From positions 145,817,935-145,881,934 of the forward strand of contig NC_135715.1 in the NCBI RefSeq assembly GCF_964656455.1: a stretch of 64,000 nucleotides of DNA. Reading direction: 5' to 3'. A model generated the notes under the pieces. It was not told the origin of the DNA and did not search any database. It worked only from the letters and a program-made list of their open reading frames with translations. The position numbers and the translations under genes are program-made. This DNA is from Halichoerus grypus. Its lineage: Eukaryota > Chordata > Mammalia > Carnivora > Phocidae. Shown one piece after another: positions 35,605 through 48,015 of the stretch. Numbering within the stretch: position 1 is the stretch's first letter; each line of letters begins with the position of its first letter.

Positions 35605-36035
35605 TAATTTTATCAATAAATTTCAAGAATAGCAATGACAAAAAAGAACTTATCTCATCTATGTGTAGAATCTAAAAAAGTAAAATATATAGAAGTAGGG
35701 AGTAAAAGGGTGGTTGCCAGGACAGGGAGGTGGGGGAAATGGGTAGATGCTGGTTAAAGTATAGAGTTGTAGTTATTTAGGACGAATAAGTTTAGAGATC
35801 TAATGCATAGCATGATGGTTATAGTTAATAATGTTGTTGTGGATACTGGAAATTTGCTAAAAGAATAGATTTCAGGTGCTCTCACCAACACACACAAAAG
35901 GTGACTATGTGAAGAGATGAATATGTTAATTAGCTTGAGTGTAATAATCATTTTACTCTGTATATGTATATCAAATCAGCATGTTATATGCCTCAAATAT
36001 CCAATTGTCATTAAAATATAATAATAAAAATAATT
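35605..36035 (+). repeat. Ancient L1M 3' UTR end, sense
   Basis: The blocks 'gggtggttgccaggacaggg', 'gcatagcatgatggttatag', 'aatttgctaaaagaatagat', 'cacacaaaaggtgactatgt' and 'gtatatcaaatcagcatgtt' follow the 3' end of an old L1M, ending in an A-rich tail. The opposite orientation to the neighbour at 34560-35365 shows these are two separate insertions. Confidence 0.85.
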
Positions 36036-36039
36036 TCTG

Positions 36040-36423
36040 TTATCCATCTTCCTGCTGCACAATTCCCAGGACTCATGCTCATTATCTCAATATAACTCTG
36101 AAAAAACATACTTTTGAAAAAATACAGAGCTGTATCCTTTGGGTATGACTGTTTTAGGTCTTAGGAAAGTATACCCCTAGTAACAGGGGTGAATTCTGAG
36201 GATTCCAACTCCATATTCCCTAAGTTTAAAAAAAAAAAGTCTATGTGCAAAACATGTTAAAATAAGAATTGGTTTTAGTATAAAGTGTGCTAATATAACA
36301 TAGAAATAGAGTAAAACTCAGAATATAAGTCTCTAGCATTACTAATATCGAGAAATTACATGGAACTGGAAAGTAGTTTCCTTGGTAATTTAACCAAAGT
36401 AAATCCTCTAACTGAAATACCGT

Positions 36424-36456
<33 letters not shown>

Positions 36457-37225
36457 CACGTGAGCGCACACACACCCCATAACATTTCCTTTGCATTTTC
36501 ATAAAAGGAACTTTTTTTTTTTTCAGAACATATGTTAGCATTTCATTTAGGGTCTTATTAAAAGTGCCCTGGCATTTCTGCTTGTCTGAATAGAATTTCA
36601 CTACCTCGCACATCTTGAGCATTATAAAATACTGCATTAACCTTTCTAACAGAGCTTGATATGACACAGAAGATATATTTTTCCAGGAGAATGTATTATT
36701 CATTAAGTAAATAGTAGAAGCAATATGAAAGAATTGTCTGAGTACTAAAATTTAATCAAAGCAATTAAAGTCAAAGGTGTTAATATATTGCTAGACATAG
36801 TAGAGTCATTAAATATTGTTGGACTTTTCCTTCAGAAATGAAATAGACTCCTACTTCAAGTACTCATCTGAACTTTTATTATGTCTCATCATTTTTGTAC
36901 TAACTCATGATACTGAATTTATTCCAAGTATTTGTGCATGAGATACTGTGAATTTTATATTATTTTTCTGTTGTGTCTATAGTTGATAAATCATTTCTAA
37001 CTCACTATTTATTTCTGTACTGCTTTAGAGATCTATTATAATAATATACCAGAGAAATGTTTTAATAAATAGAAATTATTTTATATAACCATGACACTAA
37101 TAATTTCCAGGAAAAAATTATCCCACACAATGCTTTATGATTTAGAGTGAATACTTGAATGCCAAATACTATGTATATAATCACACTAAGGACTTTTACT
37201 TATAGTCAAATAGGACAGGAATTAC
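36040..37225. other. Unclassified AT-rich intergenic sequence
   Basis: Only the (CA)n tract at 36423-36476 and A-runs are recognisable. The 115-codon minus frame at 36356-36703 passes through the CA repeat and is not a gene. Confidence 0.5.
36423..36476. repeat. (CA)n microsatellite with GC-containing break
   Basis: A CA tract of about 30 bp, then 'atgcacgtgagcg', then more CA. Typical mammalian dinucleotide repeat. Confidence 0.93.
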
Positions 37226-37227
37226 CA

Positions 37228-37385
37228 GTATGAGCATCTACACTGTGTCATCCTCACACTAGATACTTTATATTCAGAATCTCATTTGTTATTGTTATTA
37301 TTGGCATTTGCAAATGAAACTCAGAGTAACTTGCCCAAGTTCACCTAACTAGTAAAAGGCAAACATAATATGTGAACTGAGAATA
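37228..37385 (-). repeat. MIR SINE fragment, antisense
   Basis: Antisense MIR order: 'tgagcatctacactgtgtca', 'atcctcacactagata', 'tgcaaatgaaactcagagta', 'acttgcccaagttcacct', 'aactagtaaaaggcaa'. Confidence 0.75.
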
Positions 37386-37999
37386 TATTAAAACAATCTT
37401 GGGTAGTCACTGACTGTGAACAACAAACAAATGCTCTAACAAGAAATAACCAGGCTATGACGGTCAGACTACCCACACCTGAACGTATGCTGGTTAAATA
37501 ACGTTTTTGAGTAGAATCCTCAAATAAAACACTAGTTTTTAAAGAGAGAGAAAATTAGGACAATATGTAAATGTGCTGCTTTTATGGAAAGGAAACACAT
37601 GATACATGAAACCACCAGAAATATAAATAACTTAATCAACAAACTTTTCTGAATACCTAATAGAAACAGGCATCTATGATTCAAATATTAATAAAATGTT
37701 ATGTGGGGACACACGAAATTTAAAGTTGATCTCCCATTTTAAGCTATGCCATAGTTGGATGCCTTTAATTCCCATGAATGGGAAAACTTGAATTACTAAG
37801 TGATAGAGGTCCGTCAATGCATATTATTGCTTCTATGACCTATAAAACTAGTTCCCAGTAATAGGAAATACCTATTCTGCTTCCAGCTTTGTGATTTCAG
37901 AGTGGGGAATAAAGTGGAGGGTCTGCTGGTTCCCTGGCTAAGGGCGGCTGTGGCATGGCTCCGTGGCTGCTCAGATTTCTGGGTTAGGCTTCATAGTCA

Positions 38000-38075
38000 G
38001 GAGGTTCTGCATTATGTTGTACACCTTACCCTTATATTATGTTGCATGTTATTATATCTCAATAAAGCTGGGAGA
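38000..38075 (+). repeat. L1M 3'-terminal scrap
   Basis: The pair 'ttatgttgtacaccttaccc' and 'atatctcaataaagctggga' is the extreme 3' end of an old L1M. The AATAAA it supplies ends the small open frames at 37902-38196, which are therefore not genes. Confidence 0.65.
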
Positions 38076-38079
38076 AGAA

Positions 38080-40075
38080 AGGTGGAAAGATTTTGCACCT
38101 GGACATTCCTTCCAGTCTGACAAACTGCTTTCCAGAGATAGGTGGTGTTCTGATCCTTCAATGCAGAAGTCTGAGCCGTGTAGAGAACTATCATAACTCT
38201 TATTTCATCTGTGACACTCAGAGAAACTTTCTATTCTGCAACAGAAACATGAAAAACAAATATAATTTCCAAAAAAAAATCGAGGAAGAGATTAGGTGGC
38301 TGATGCTTCCTTTGTACTTCTCAATTCTTGGAAAGAGGCATAGAGAGATGAGTATTTTTTTTAAGAAAAATAGAAAATAATCACAGTGTGTTCATCTTTA
38401 TTGCTATTAAAAGATCTCAGACTAAGAAGGGATGTCTTATGATCTACCATAAAAGTCATATGAGTGTGTGTCAACAATGAAGCCAACTTAAAAAAAGAAT
38501 CCATTTGAAATAGGATCCATGATTCGAAATCACCCCATTGGTTCGGTTCTCACTCAGCTTATTTTCAAAATTATTTTCAAAGTATTTTAATTGGCTCAGT
38601 GTTATTCCTTGTAAGCCAGTTTACGAAGCCCAAGTAATGAAAAATCATGTTGCTATGCAAATTATTGAATGCAAAACTGAAAACAAAAGATTTACTCATC
38701 AAATGCTTAATCGAATGTTGAATGTAGAGTTTAGAAATCACTTTGTTATTGATACATTTTTTTCTTCAACTCTATATATTTATATAGCACTTATTACTAT
38801 AGTGTCTAGACATCTTGGTAAATGTGTCCTGCCAGTAGAAAACACTATATTCTGTGGCCAAGCCTATGGAAAAACCATATGGCATACTGAATTAATCAAA
38901 GCAAACACAAAAATAAATCACCCTGTGTGATCAGACATTGGATATTATTATTAGATTGTGATGGTGTGACTTTCTCTTCACATGTTCATCTTAAGTACTA
39001 ATGTAATCAAGATACGTTGTGGAAATTGCCAGCATTGGCTCTGGCTCCTACATACTAAAAGATTGATACCTTGTAACTAGTACTGTTAGTGTAACTATCA
39101 ATATGGTTACCCTTAATTGGTCAAACTCCTGAAAAATCTCATTTTGGGATTCAGCTAAACTTCAGGAATTATTTCCTCACTCTTCAATTTTAAAAAGTTT
39201 GTAATTTCAGAAGATTAAACTATTTTCTTAGCAATTGACTAAAACACAATTTTCCTTGACCTGGTTCCATTTAAATGTATTTTAAAAAAATCATTCTTTC
39301 TTTTTCTTTCTCCAATAGATCCAAACATCAGGCTATAAATACAATTAAAGTTCTGGTGAATAAAAGGAATATTTATAAAACCCACAAAAACAAATTTTAT
39401 GACTTATACACATATTATTAAATAAATTTTGTAGTTGTCAGAACTGAAGGTATAAAACTAAAGGTATTTGAAGATTATTGCTGGAGAAAGTGCTCTTAAG
39501 ACAGTCTTCAGATTAGTACTGATTCCTATTTCCTTTTCTAAGAATACAAATCAAAATGAGGAAAGTAATGGGACTATGCATACATTTTACTAAGGGCACA
39601 ACCTGGAATATAGAAGTTTGTAGTAAATGCTGAAGCAAAAAGACTTATTTTCTTTTTATGCTTTTAGCCTCCACCATTACCTAGGCACAGCCGCAGAGTG
39701 GCGTGGATAAATAGTCCTATTCTTTTCTATGTCACTGTAGTTCATTGCAATCTTATATGAAGACATAAATATCCTAGAAGTTGGGGAATGTACCAGAACC
39801 TTAGCAGAAGTTTAGCTGACTGATTACATAATACTTTTCATGTCTTTCAGTTCTGATGCTCAGTCTCCCCTCAGATTGATTCCAACACATGCATATGCCC
39901 CTCAGTTGATTGCTGCAAGAATGAAAAACACAGCCTACAGCAACAGAGATAATTCAGATGTGATCCTGACTTTATGAATTCCTTATTATAGTGACGTGGG
40001 AGACAATCACGCCAACTGACCTTTCTTGATAATATTTTGTTTGATATTTAATACATGCTACTTTCAAACTTAAAA
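38080..40075. other. Unclassified intergenic sequence
   Basis: No gene, RNA or repeat is recognised. The 130-codon plus frame at 38538-38930 is the longest plus-strand frame in the window. It opens at TTG, has no recognisable domain and no exon-like boundaries, and sits in unremarkable AT-rich DNA. Confidence 0.5.
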
Positions 40076-40080
40076 TGACC

Positions 40081-40241
40081 TCTTTTTTTTTAAGATTTTA
40101 TTTATTTATTTGAAAGAGAGAGAGAGAGCTCACACAAGCAAGGGGGAGTGGGAGACAGAGAAGCAGGCTCCCTGCTGAGCGGGAGCCTGACATAGGACTG
40201 GATGGCAGGACGCTTAACTGACTGAGCCACCCAAGCGCCCC
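40081..40241 (-). mobile_element. CAN-SINE, minus orientation, internal deletion
   Basis: T-rich start, 'aagattttatttatttattt', GA block, 'caggctccctgctgagc', then 'ggactggatggcaggacgct' and 'gagccacccaagcgcccc'. The segment that normally holds the B-box-like 'ggatcatgacctgagccgaa' is missing, so the copy lost about 35-40 bp of its promoter region. The short TSD aatgac (about 40074-40079 and 40242-40247) is weak. Confidence 0.9.
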
Positions 40242-40299
40242 AATGACTATTCTTTTATGTAAATATGGAGTTAATAGATTAAGTACACTATCCATAGCT

Positions 40300-40445
40300 A
40301 ATAAGTATACTTATAATAGTATATTCATCTGTTACCTCCATTATCTCTATTACCTAGAATATGTTTAGTATTATACATATGTAATATAAGTAATATACTA
40401 AGTATACTGAAACTATTATTACTTGTAGTATAAGTAATAATATAT
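40300..40445. repeat. AT-rich repeat with 11-bp hairpin
   Basis: Repeated TAAGTATA/TAATATA words. At 40414-40442 tattattactt and aagtaataata form a perfect 11-bp inverted repeat around a 7-nt loop. Such structures arise easily in AT-rich simple DNA. Confidence 0.8.
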
Positions 40446-40454
40446 AGTGTTCTA

Positions 40455-41060
40455 GTATTTCTTTGAATTTTTACTCAATATTGACCAGTTTTCTAGTAAG
40501 ATGGTGTTATCATTTACAAATCATGAATTCTCTTTCTTCCCTTCTAATATTTAGATCCCTTATTTGTGTTTTTCTATACAGGGATGACCAGGAACCCCGG
40601 TATTATATAAAGAGTTATGGTGTTAAGGAACATTTTTGTCTTTTGTTCAGTTTTAAAGAGGATGTATTAAACATTTGTTCATTAAGCCTAAGGTTTATTA
40701 TAGGTTTTGGTATTATTTATATCAAATTAGGAAATCCCATTTACCACTAATTAGCAATTTTTAAAAATCATGAAATAGTATTAAATTTTATCAGATGAAG
40801 TTTCTGTAACAATTGGTAAATGGTGCATGTTTTCTCTTTTAATCTATTAATGCAGTAAATCACAATTAGTTATTTCTGATATAGAACCTTATCCTGTGGT
40901 TTTTTAACCACATTTTTATATGATCAATATTAATGACTCTCCAAACTAAAATAAATATATACTTTGATTACCTAAGTATAGACTTGATTTTAGCTAATAA
41001 ATATGTCCATGGTTTTTTCTAATATCTATTTCAAATTTTATTGATTCATGCCATAGATAA
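40455..41060 (-). repeat. Ancient L1 ORF2 relic, antisense
   Basis: The stretch follows the reverse complement of L1 ORF2 in the reverse transcriptase region. Anchors in order are 'ttctctttcttcccttctaa', 'ttttggtattatttatatca', 'gcatgttttctcttttaatc' and 'tattaatgcagtaaatcaca', which track the widely conserved antisense ORF2 sequence. Stops and frameshifts on the minus strand show it has been dead for a long time. The 95-codon plus frame at 40463-40750 is its antisense shadow. Confidence 0.7.
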
Positions 41061-41064
41061 GAAC

Positions 41065-43580
41065 TAAGGTGTACTAAGTATTCACTCCCAAGACTTCAGA
41101 CTGATAACAGTCTATTTGTTTAGCCTAAATGAATGAACTCTTTGATCTGAGTAAGTAGTAACTGGTTAAGAGACTAGAATTGTTTTTGAGGAGAGCAAAC
41201 ATATTTTCTCAAAAACAGGAAAATTCTATCCAAAGAGAAATAGAAGGTAATGAAGTGAATGTTATAATGGGAAAATAAGCAGTAGAGATTAGTAACAAGG
41301 AAAGTTGAAAGAAGGATAAAATATGCTTTCAAAAATCAGTGGATGAACATTTCTCAGGATAATGACTCTAAAGTTATAAGCTTGGATTAATCTTCCTAGG
41401 CTGCCTGGGTTCAGGAGTAGTTGTAGCAGCTTTTAGAAACTTTGAGGAACTAAAACTTCATGGACTGTGTTGATATCAAATTATCTCTGATGTCCTTCAA
41501 CGGGTAAATTAGATTATATAAGGATAATGAAATGGTTGCTGTACAAAGGCGCGGTGGCATTGTAGTACATCAGAACATACTGAATTTTGCACCCCTTGAC
41601 CAACCTAGCATTAAGGTATTCTTTTTAGTCTTTTTATGTTGTGTTTGCTGCATTCACTTTCCCCTGTGCATCTAAAGGACCCCCCCCCCTTTGGCAAGCA
41701 TCCCAAAGAATGATCAAAATAACAAGTGGAGTTTAGGAAGAGATTCAATCTGAGATTTTAATGTAGCTGTAAAATGATTTGTCCATGCAAAATTTGGCAA
41801 ACACAACGTGGGCAACTGTGTGATCAAAAAAAAAAAAAAAAAAATGAAGCAACACTTTTTAAAAAAAACACTATGGTAAAAGAGGGAGCTGGGTCTTATA
41901 ATTTTATGTACGTTTTGCAGATATGACATAAAGAGACGGATTTACACAAGAAAAAATGTAAATAATTATTAATTGAATTTCAATTAACATATGTTATCAA
42001 AGCATTCCATTTATTATCTTTAGTTTGGAGGATCATTAACAAAAATTCAGAAATAAATGTGTCTGAAATTTCTCACATGATTCTGCAATTTGATAGTGTA
42101 TAGTATAAACAATAAGCATTTTGATGCAGTAAACTTTTTATTGTGCTAACTGAATTCCGACCTTGAGATCATATTTTAGCTACCATGACTAACATGGAAA
42201 ATAGTTATATGAACAGAAAACTGAAGTTTTATATCAATTTAATTAGGTTAATTTGGTCCTTGATTATATACACTAGTTACATAATTAATTATACCCTCAG
42301 AGAAAAAAAATAGCTTTTATTCATTCACCAAATAAGAATAATAGCTTCCTCTATACTGTAGTTACATATGGATTTGAAGGGCTTAACATCTAAGAATATT
42401 CACTATGAATTAATTGCCTACGTTGTGTGATTACCAAATAAGATATACTGTTTCATAACTATTCTTTCTACCAGTATTGCTAAATATGGAAATACAATAG
42501 TCACTCAACCCACACAATATCTCAAGACATCATTTCCCTTACTTCACAAACTTTGTATATTTTAGCCTTTTTGCCTCTTCTTGTGTGCCTCAATCCTAAG
42601 TGAAACATAATCAAATAATCAAAATCTGAATATCATTAGAGTCAATGAAGACATTCTCTTGTGTCCATTGCCATTTTAAAATATAGTTTTCCTTTAAAAA
42701 AATTAACTCAGTTGTTGAATTAGTTGAAATAGGAGATGAAAGACAGTTATCTTCCACTGCGTATTTTTCTGAATTTTAGCCAACAATCTGTAATAATTGT
42801 GTTCCTGTCTTGGGAAATCAATTCTGACACTCATTCAACACTTTTTTAATGTCAATTTTTCAAGGGACTCGTAGTCTCAAAATGTGCTATATTAGTGCCA
42901 TGATTAGTAATCCTCAGTCAAATCATAAGTGAAATTTCATATGTAGTATATATATAGTATATATTCTTAAGACTTTTTTTCCAGAATTGGGCTCATGTGC
43001 ATTCTGCTAGAGATCTGAAATGTGATTAATACCAAGTGAATGTTTTCTAGGAATACCCACTGGATTTTCAAGATCATCATAAGCAAGGGAGACGAGGGAG
43101 TTATGAGGACGTTAAGAAGCATCATTGTTTGCATCTTCGTGGTGCTTACATAATATTTTGGAACGCTGTCCAAACACTGCACTCTGACTTTCTGATGATT
43201 CTGGAAAACAGGTGTCAATACACAGAATATTTAAAACCAAGTGTTTGGTTTCCCAGGCCTAACACCAAAGTTCTATTTTTTCCTCAACATTCTATTTCTT
43301 TATAATTGAAACCTCAGGAAACTAAAGATGATATCTCTCAGAAACAGAGTTGAGTTGCATGTTCATTTATTATGGCAAAGGAGAGGACTTTATTAAAGTG
43401 TATGTATTTTTGTTTATGAATTTAAAACCTTAATAATACTCTATGTGTTATATTTTACTCATTCCTAACTCAAGAGGTTTTTTTGTTTGTTTGTTTTTGG
43501 GGTTTTTTGTTTGTTTGTTTGTTTGTGCAAGATTAAATAGCATCATTAAGTTGGTTTGGGGAATTTCAGCCACAAAGACA
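41065..43580. other. Unclassified AT-rich intergenic sequence with homopolymers
   Basis: It contains a C10 run (41680-41689), an A19 run (41826-41844) and the TTTG repeat (43478-43527). The 83-codon minus frame at 42967-43218 has no recognised homology. Otherwise nothing identified. Confidence 0.5.
43478..43527. repeat. (TTTG)n simple repeat
   Basis: Two TTTG blocks around a short G/T spacer. Confidence 0.9.
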
Positions 43581-43584
43581 GTAT

Positions 43585-43705
43585 ATAAATTACTTGACCA
43601 TTCCAGTTACTTCATCTATAAGATGGGCTTAATAATAAAACTAAATTCAGCAGTATATTGTAAGGATTAAATGACCAATGGATATGTTTAATAAATATTA
43701 GTTAT
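43585..43705 (+). repeat. MIR SINE 3' part, sense
   Basis: 'gttacttcatctataagatg', 'attgtaaggattaaatgacc' and 'tttaataaatattagtta' give the 3' half of MIR in order. Confidence 0.7.
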
Positions 43706-43786
43706 AAGACTATAAATTTGAAGATAAAAGTACTTTTAATATTTGTAAAATTAGGGAACAATCGACAATAACTACCCTCACTTCTG

Positions 43787-44420
43787 ACACTAATTGTAAA
43801 TTCAGGAGTCCTCAAGATCACCACTCCGACACAAAAATGCAACAATAGGGGTTCCTAAGTCTACCCTCAATTTTGATCATTTGCCAGGACTCACTGAACT
43901 CACTGAAAGCTGTTATACTCACAGTTATAATTTATTTCAGTGAAAAGATACAGATTAAAATCAGCCTGAAGAAGAGATGTCTGAGGCAGAGGCCAGGAAA
44001 GTGACATGCACGTGGAGCTTCCAGTTGTCCTTTCCTGATAGCCATGGACAATGCTAACTCTCCTGGCAATGATGTTTGACAGCCTCACAGAATATTGCCA
44101 ACCAGGGCAGCTCTCTGGAGTCTTGCTGTTCCGACCCTTTACTGGATCTCTGTCCTGTAAACATGGTCGGCTACCCATGTGGCTAACTTCAGTCTCCAGA
44201 CCCTCTGGAGGTAGACCTCATTTTTCAAGACCCAAAGCCTCCATCATAGATCACATTATTAGATTATCTAGCATGGCTCAGGCTTCTAACTAAACAAAGG
44301 CACTTTTATCAGGTAAAACATTTCAAGGATTTGGAGGTTACCTCCCAGGAGCTAAAGGCAAAGACCAGACCTCTCTTTGGGCAAGGATAGTACTTTACTA
44401 TACACTATTGAAATTCTGAA
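43787..44420 (-). repeat. Endogenous retroviral LTR, antisense
   Basis: An ordered match to a dispersed mammalian ERV LTR read in reverse: 'tcaggagtcctcaagatcac', 'ggactcactgaactcactga', 'ttccagttgtcctttcctg', 'ctacccatgtggctaacttc', 'tacctcccaggagctaaagg', 'gacctctctttgggcaagg'. The plus-strand tttatt at 43931-43936 is an AATAAA signal on the minus strand in the expected place. It is GC-richer than its surroundings. The family name is not certain and no TSD was resolved. The frames at 43900-44178 and 44051-44293 are read from it by chance. Confidence 0.72.
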
Positions 44421-44424
44421 CATT

Positions 44425-45420
44425 AAGGTCAATATTTCAGACAGCGGTTCAAAAGTTTAGACAAAATACAGCTGCCCATTCTGTAAAATAGTTAATAGTA
44501 TATTGTTTATCGTAGGTTTGGCATTGAGGTAAACACATTTTTTTTTTTTTAGGAGCAAAATGTTAATTGTGCATTAAAATAGTTTCTGTTTTGGTGTGCA
44601 ACTGGCTAAAATTTTATTTGCCCTCTGGATAGCAAGTGACATTTTTCAGTTATAGGTGAGCAATATAATTGCCATTTTGTTTTTATTTATAATAAACATT
44701 TTAGCACTTTAATTTACATGTTGGCTAATCTTAATTTTTTTTTAGTCTATGTTGAGTTGTAGATATTGATTTTTATCGATAAAATGCGAAATGTGCTTTT
44801 TAAAAAGTAGCACCGTTGGCATAAATGCAAAGTACTAATTTACATATCATTTTGAAAGAAGTAACCTTTCTTTTTAATCATTTAGTCTCAGATATGGTGT
44901 GTGACTATACAACAAGTATTTTTGTGCATTCATTTCAATCATTATGATAATAAGCTTAAAGAGATAAAAGCTGTTCTATTTCTTATTCTGCATTATTAAA
45001 CCTGTGCAAGTGTTTCAATTACCATAATTCTGAAAAATTTTATGGCTTAAAATTCTAAGGTAATATATTCTTTTTCTTGTGTTCAATTTCTTTCTTTCTT
45101 CTTTTTTTTTTTTTTTTTTTGTATTCAGTCTAAAATACCTGACAGCTGCCTTTGAATATGTTTTGTAGGTATTTGAAAAGAATAAAGTGTGGGGTAGGAC
45201 TGAAGAAAGACTAGAACAAAGTTGATTCTGACAACCTATCTTGTGATGAGAAAGAATAAGTATTTTTGCGAATTACATGGTACTTTGATAAAAATAGCAT
45301 GGATCTCCAGTAAAGCTATTTTGTTTTTTTAAAGTTTTGGGGGGTCTTTTTGTTTGTTTTTTAATTTCACATTGAGTTTAACTGCCTCTGAACATGCTTG
45401 GTAACTACTTGGTCAATAAA
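44425..45420. other. Unclassified AT-rich intergenic sequence
   Basis: A poly-T/TTTC run at 45088-45120 is the only distinct feature. Confidence 0.5.
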
Positions 45421-45438
45421 CATTTGTAAAAATTTATT

Positions 45439-45652
45439 TTTTTTATTTTTTTATTTTTTAAAGATTTTATTTATTTATTTATTTGACAGAGACAGAGATA
45501 GCGAGAGCAGGAACACAAGCAGCGGGAGTGGGAGACGGAGAGCAGGCTTCCCGCCAAGCAGGGAGCCCGATGTGGGGCTCGATCCCAGGACCCTGGGATC
45601 ATGACCTGAGCCGAAGGCAGACGCTTAACGACTGAGCCACCCAGGCGCCCTC
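45439..45652 (-). mobile_element. CAN-SINE, minus orientation
   Basis: T/A-rich tail complement, 'aagattttatttatttattt', 'gacagagacagagatagcga', 'ccaggaccctgggatcatga', 'gagccacccaggcgccc'. TSD tgtaaaaatttatt, identical at 45425-45438 and 45653-45666. High CpG content suggests a young copy. Confidence 0.97.
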
Positions 45653-45893
45653 TGTAAAAATTTATTGATCATAATCTACTAGGTCCTAGAAATCTAGTAG
45701 TAAGGACTATAGATACAGTTCCCAACTTCTAGGACCCAAGAATCTCATAAGGAGCAGATCTCAAACAACCTGGTGAGACTGAGCCACATATACAAATAAA
45801 AAATATTCTATAGCTCCCAGTTGCAGATTCTAGGGATTTTACTCTGCCAATCTGTCTAATATTGAGTCTTTATGTTTGAATATTTTTCTTTCT

Positions 45894-46093
45894 GGGACAC
45901 CTGGGTGGCTCATTCAGTTAAGTGTCTGTCTTCTGCTCAGGTCATGATCCCAGGACCCTGGGATAGAGCCCCGCATCGGGCTCTTTGCTCAACAGGGAGC
46001 CTGCTTCTCCCTCTGCCTGCCACTACCCCTGTTTGTGCACTCTCTCTCTCTCCCCGACAAATAAATAAAATTAAAAAAAAAAAAAAAAAGAAA
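45894..46093 (+). mobile_element. CAN-SINE, plus orientation
   Basis: Head 'gggacacctgggtggctcat', body 'atgatcccaggaccctggga', 'tcgggctctttgctcaacag', CT block, tail with AAATAAATAAA and an A17 run. TSD atttttctttct at 45882-45893 and 46094-46105. It lies only about 240 bp from the SINE at 45439 and in the opposite orientation. Confidence 0.96.
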
Positions 46094-46289
46094 ATTTTTC
46101 TTTCTTAGGCACTAACAATTTTTAGTATATATGTATACCATTTAGTTTGGAGTTATGAGCTATGGTTAGCAGTTGCTTTTTATCTCATTCATTAATCAGG
46201 TAGTCTTAAGATTACCTATGAGCTTTATATCTGTTTCTTTCCCCTCTTCAGATCACTAGATTTGAATGTTTTCCAATTTTCCCTGGTTC

Positions 46290-46560
46290 AGTAAGCAGTA
46301 CCATTATCCACCCAATTGTTCAAGTCTAAAATCTCTTAATTATCTTTAATTCTTCTCTACTCATTATTCAACATATCCAAAGAATCAACAAGTTTTCCTG
46401 AATGCATCTATTTGCCTCTATTTGTCTCTACCAGAACTGGTGTTCCTGACTCACTTCTCTATATTTTTCATAGGCAATGTCTCATACTATGGTTGCTTAG
46501 ACGTTAATTTTTATCTCTTGCAAACAATGACAACCTAAATTCTTTCTTGGGCTTTCCAAG
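46290..46560 (+). repeat. L2 LINE fragment, sense
   Basis: 'caagtctaaaatctcttaat', 'tctttaattcttctctactc', 'caacatatccaaagaatcaa', 'caagttttcctgaatgcatc' parallel the internal L2 block that precedes its 3' end. Confidence 0.45.
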
Positions 46561-46564
46561 TGAC

Positions 46565-47325
46565 AGGCCTAGCCAGGTATATCTACCATTATCTTAATTT
46601 TTTTTTTCCTGGAAGTGCAATAATATTGAAATAAATGGAAGATGGAGAAAGTTAAGATAAAAGCAAAAAAATAAAAGTTAAAATTCAATATGAAATTGTA
46701 TCACTGGAAACCAATGTATGGCACCATATTTAATAGGCTCAGTAAGTATAAAATGTTTAAAAAGAAATATTTGAATTTATATACATAATTCTAATTATTA
46801 AATATTTATATATAACATATAATATATATTAAATAAAATATTAAAATGGGAGAAATGAAAGAGACCCTCACCCCATAAAATGTTAATATTTAGTGATGGC
46901 CTATTATGCATATATCTCTTTTTAGTTTATTCTTAATGAGATTTCTTCTAATTTATGGTAGAATAAAATTGGAAGTGCTGCAAATTGGATAAAAACATTC
47001 AAGGAACAATAGTAGTAATGTCAAAAACGGGCCCTAATTATAAAAGTCTAAGGTGAAGGGAATTTAGTAGCGTAAGAATTAATTAGCTGCCTGGGGAATC
47101 CTGTAAGTAGTATGTGCTCATCATTGTATTGACATCTATATGCTAGTTCTAGAATGTGCCAAGAACGTAAATGGCCTGATGGAATAGTCCCTACGGAACT
47201 CAGCTGCCCATACTTGTATCAAGATCACATAGTAATATAGGACTATAGATAAATGTTATAGTGACTCTTTTTAATGCTATTTGAAATATCCACTTGTTCA
47301 TGGGCAAAAATGACAGGAAGTGGGT
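46565..47325. other. Unclassified AT-rich sequence
   Basis: AT-rich simple stretch at about 46775-46845; nothing else recognised. Confidence 0.5.
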
Positions 47326-47329
47326 AACT

Positions 47330-47505
47330 TTTCTATTTTGGCTTTACCACCTCCTAATCATGTGAACCTAAACAAATATCTTTGTTACCTAAACCTCTCA
47401 GGTCTGTGTTTTCTTTATCTACTGATTAGAGCTAGATATTCCTGACCTTTGTAGTTCACAGATTATTATAAAATCCCAAACCAACACATTAAGATTACTC
47501 TTATT
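47330..47505 (+). repeat. MIR SINE, sense
   Basis: 'ttctattttggctttaccac', 'cctaatcatgtgaacctaaa', 'gttacctaaacctctcaggt' and 'gtgttttctttatctactga' follow the MIR core in order. Confidence 0.65.
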
Positions 47506-47839
47506 AAGTGCAGTGCAATTGCAAATGTAAAATATAATTATAGAATGTTTTTAAATACAGTGATATGGTTCCTCACAACTCAAGTAAGCATTAGTTTACA
47601 AGTATGTGTAAAATTGAATGAGGTAACTACAAATACAAACAAGCATCGCATTCCCAGCATTACCTATCCACCAAACAAATGTCTGTAGAAATATGCACAG
47701 TTATTTTTTGATAAGCAACTCCCATTGTTTTTACTTCTAAAGTAGATTTGCCCTACCTAACCCCAAGCCCAAATAATCATCCGGAGGAAGAAAATTAAAA
47801 TTGTTAGTAGTTTAGGCAATACAGTCAGAAAGCCCTGTA

Positions 47840-48015
47840 TTGTATTACAATCTTGTGTCTGTATTTAATTGGTTTTTGACTGTAGACAAGTTATTTGCAA
47901 ATATATTCAATGGAGATGAAAAGTATCTTTTTCTTGTGTTGCTGTTTTTATGGGTTAAATGAATTTTTATATAACATTTTATAATACTTCATTATGTCTG
48001 CTGCATAAAGTGCTT
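47840..48015 (+). repeat. Possible second MIR fragment, sense
   Basis: 'ggtttttgactgtagacaag', 'gggttaaatgaatttttata' and 'ataaagtgcttagtac' fit the MIR core and 3' end, at high divergence. Confidence 0.45.

Noticed and set aside
36356..36703. 115-codon minus-strand frame with a Cys/Val-rich segment
   Set aside because: The segment is a (CA)n microsatellite read in frame.
38538..38930. 130-codon plus-strand open frame
   Set aside because: It begins at TTG, has no recognisable domain, no exon-like edges and composition like its surroundings. A frame of this length is expected by chance in 64 kb.
43900..44293. Overlapping frames of 92 (minus) and 80 (plus) codons in GC-richer DNA
   Set aside because: They lie inside an antisense retroviral LTR, which explains the composition.
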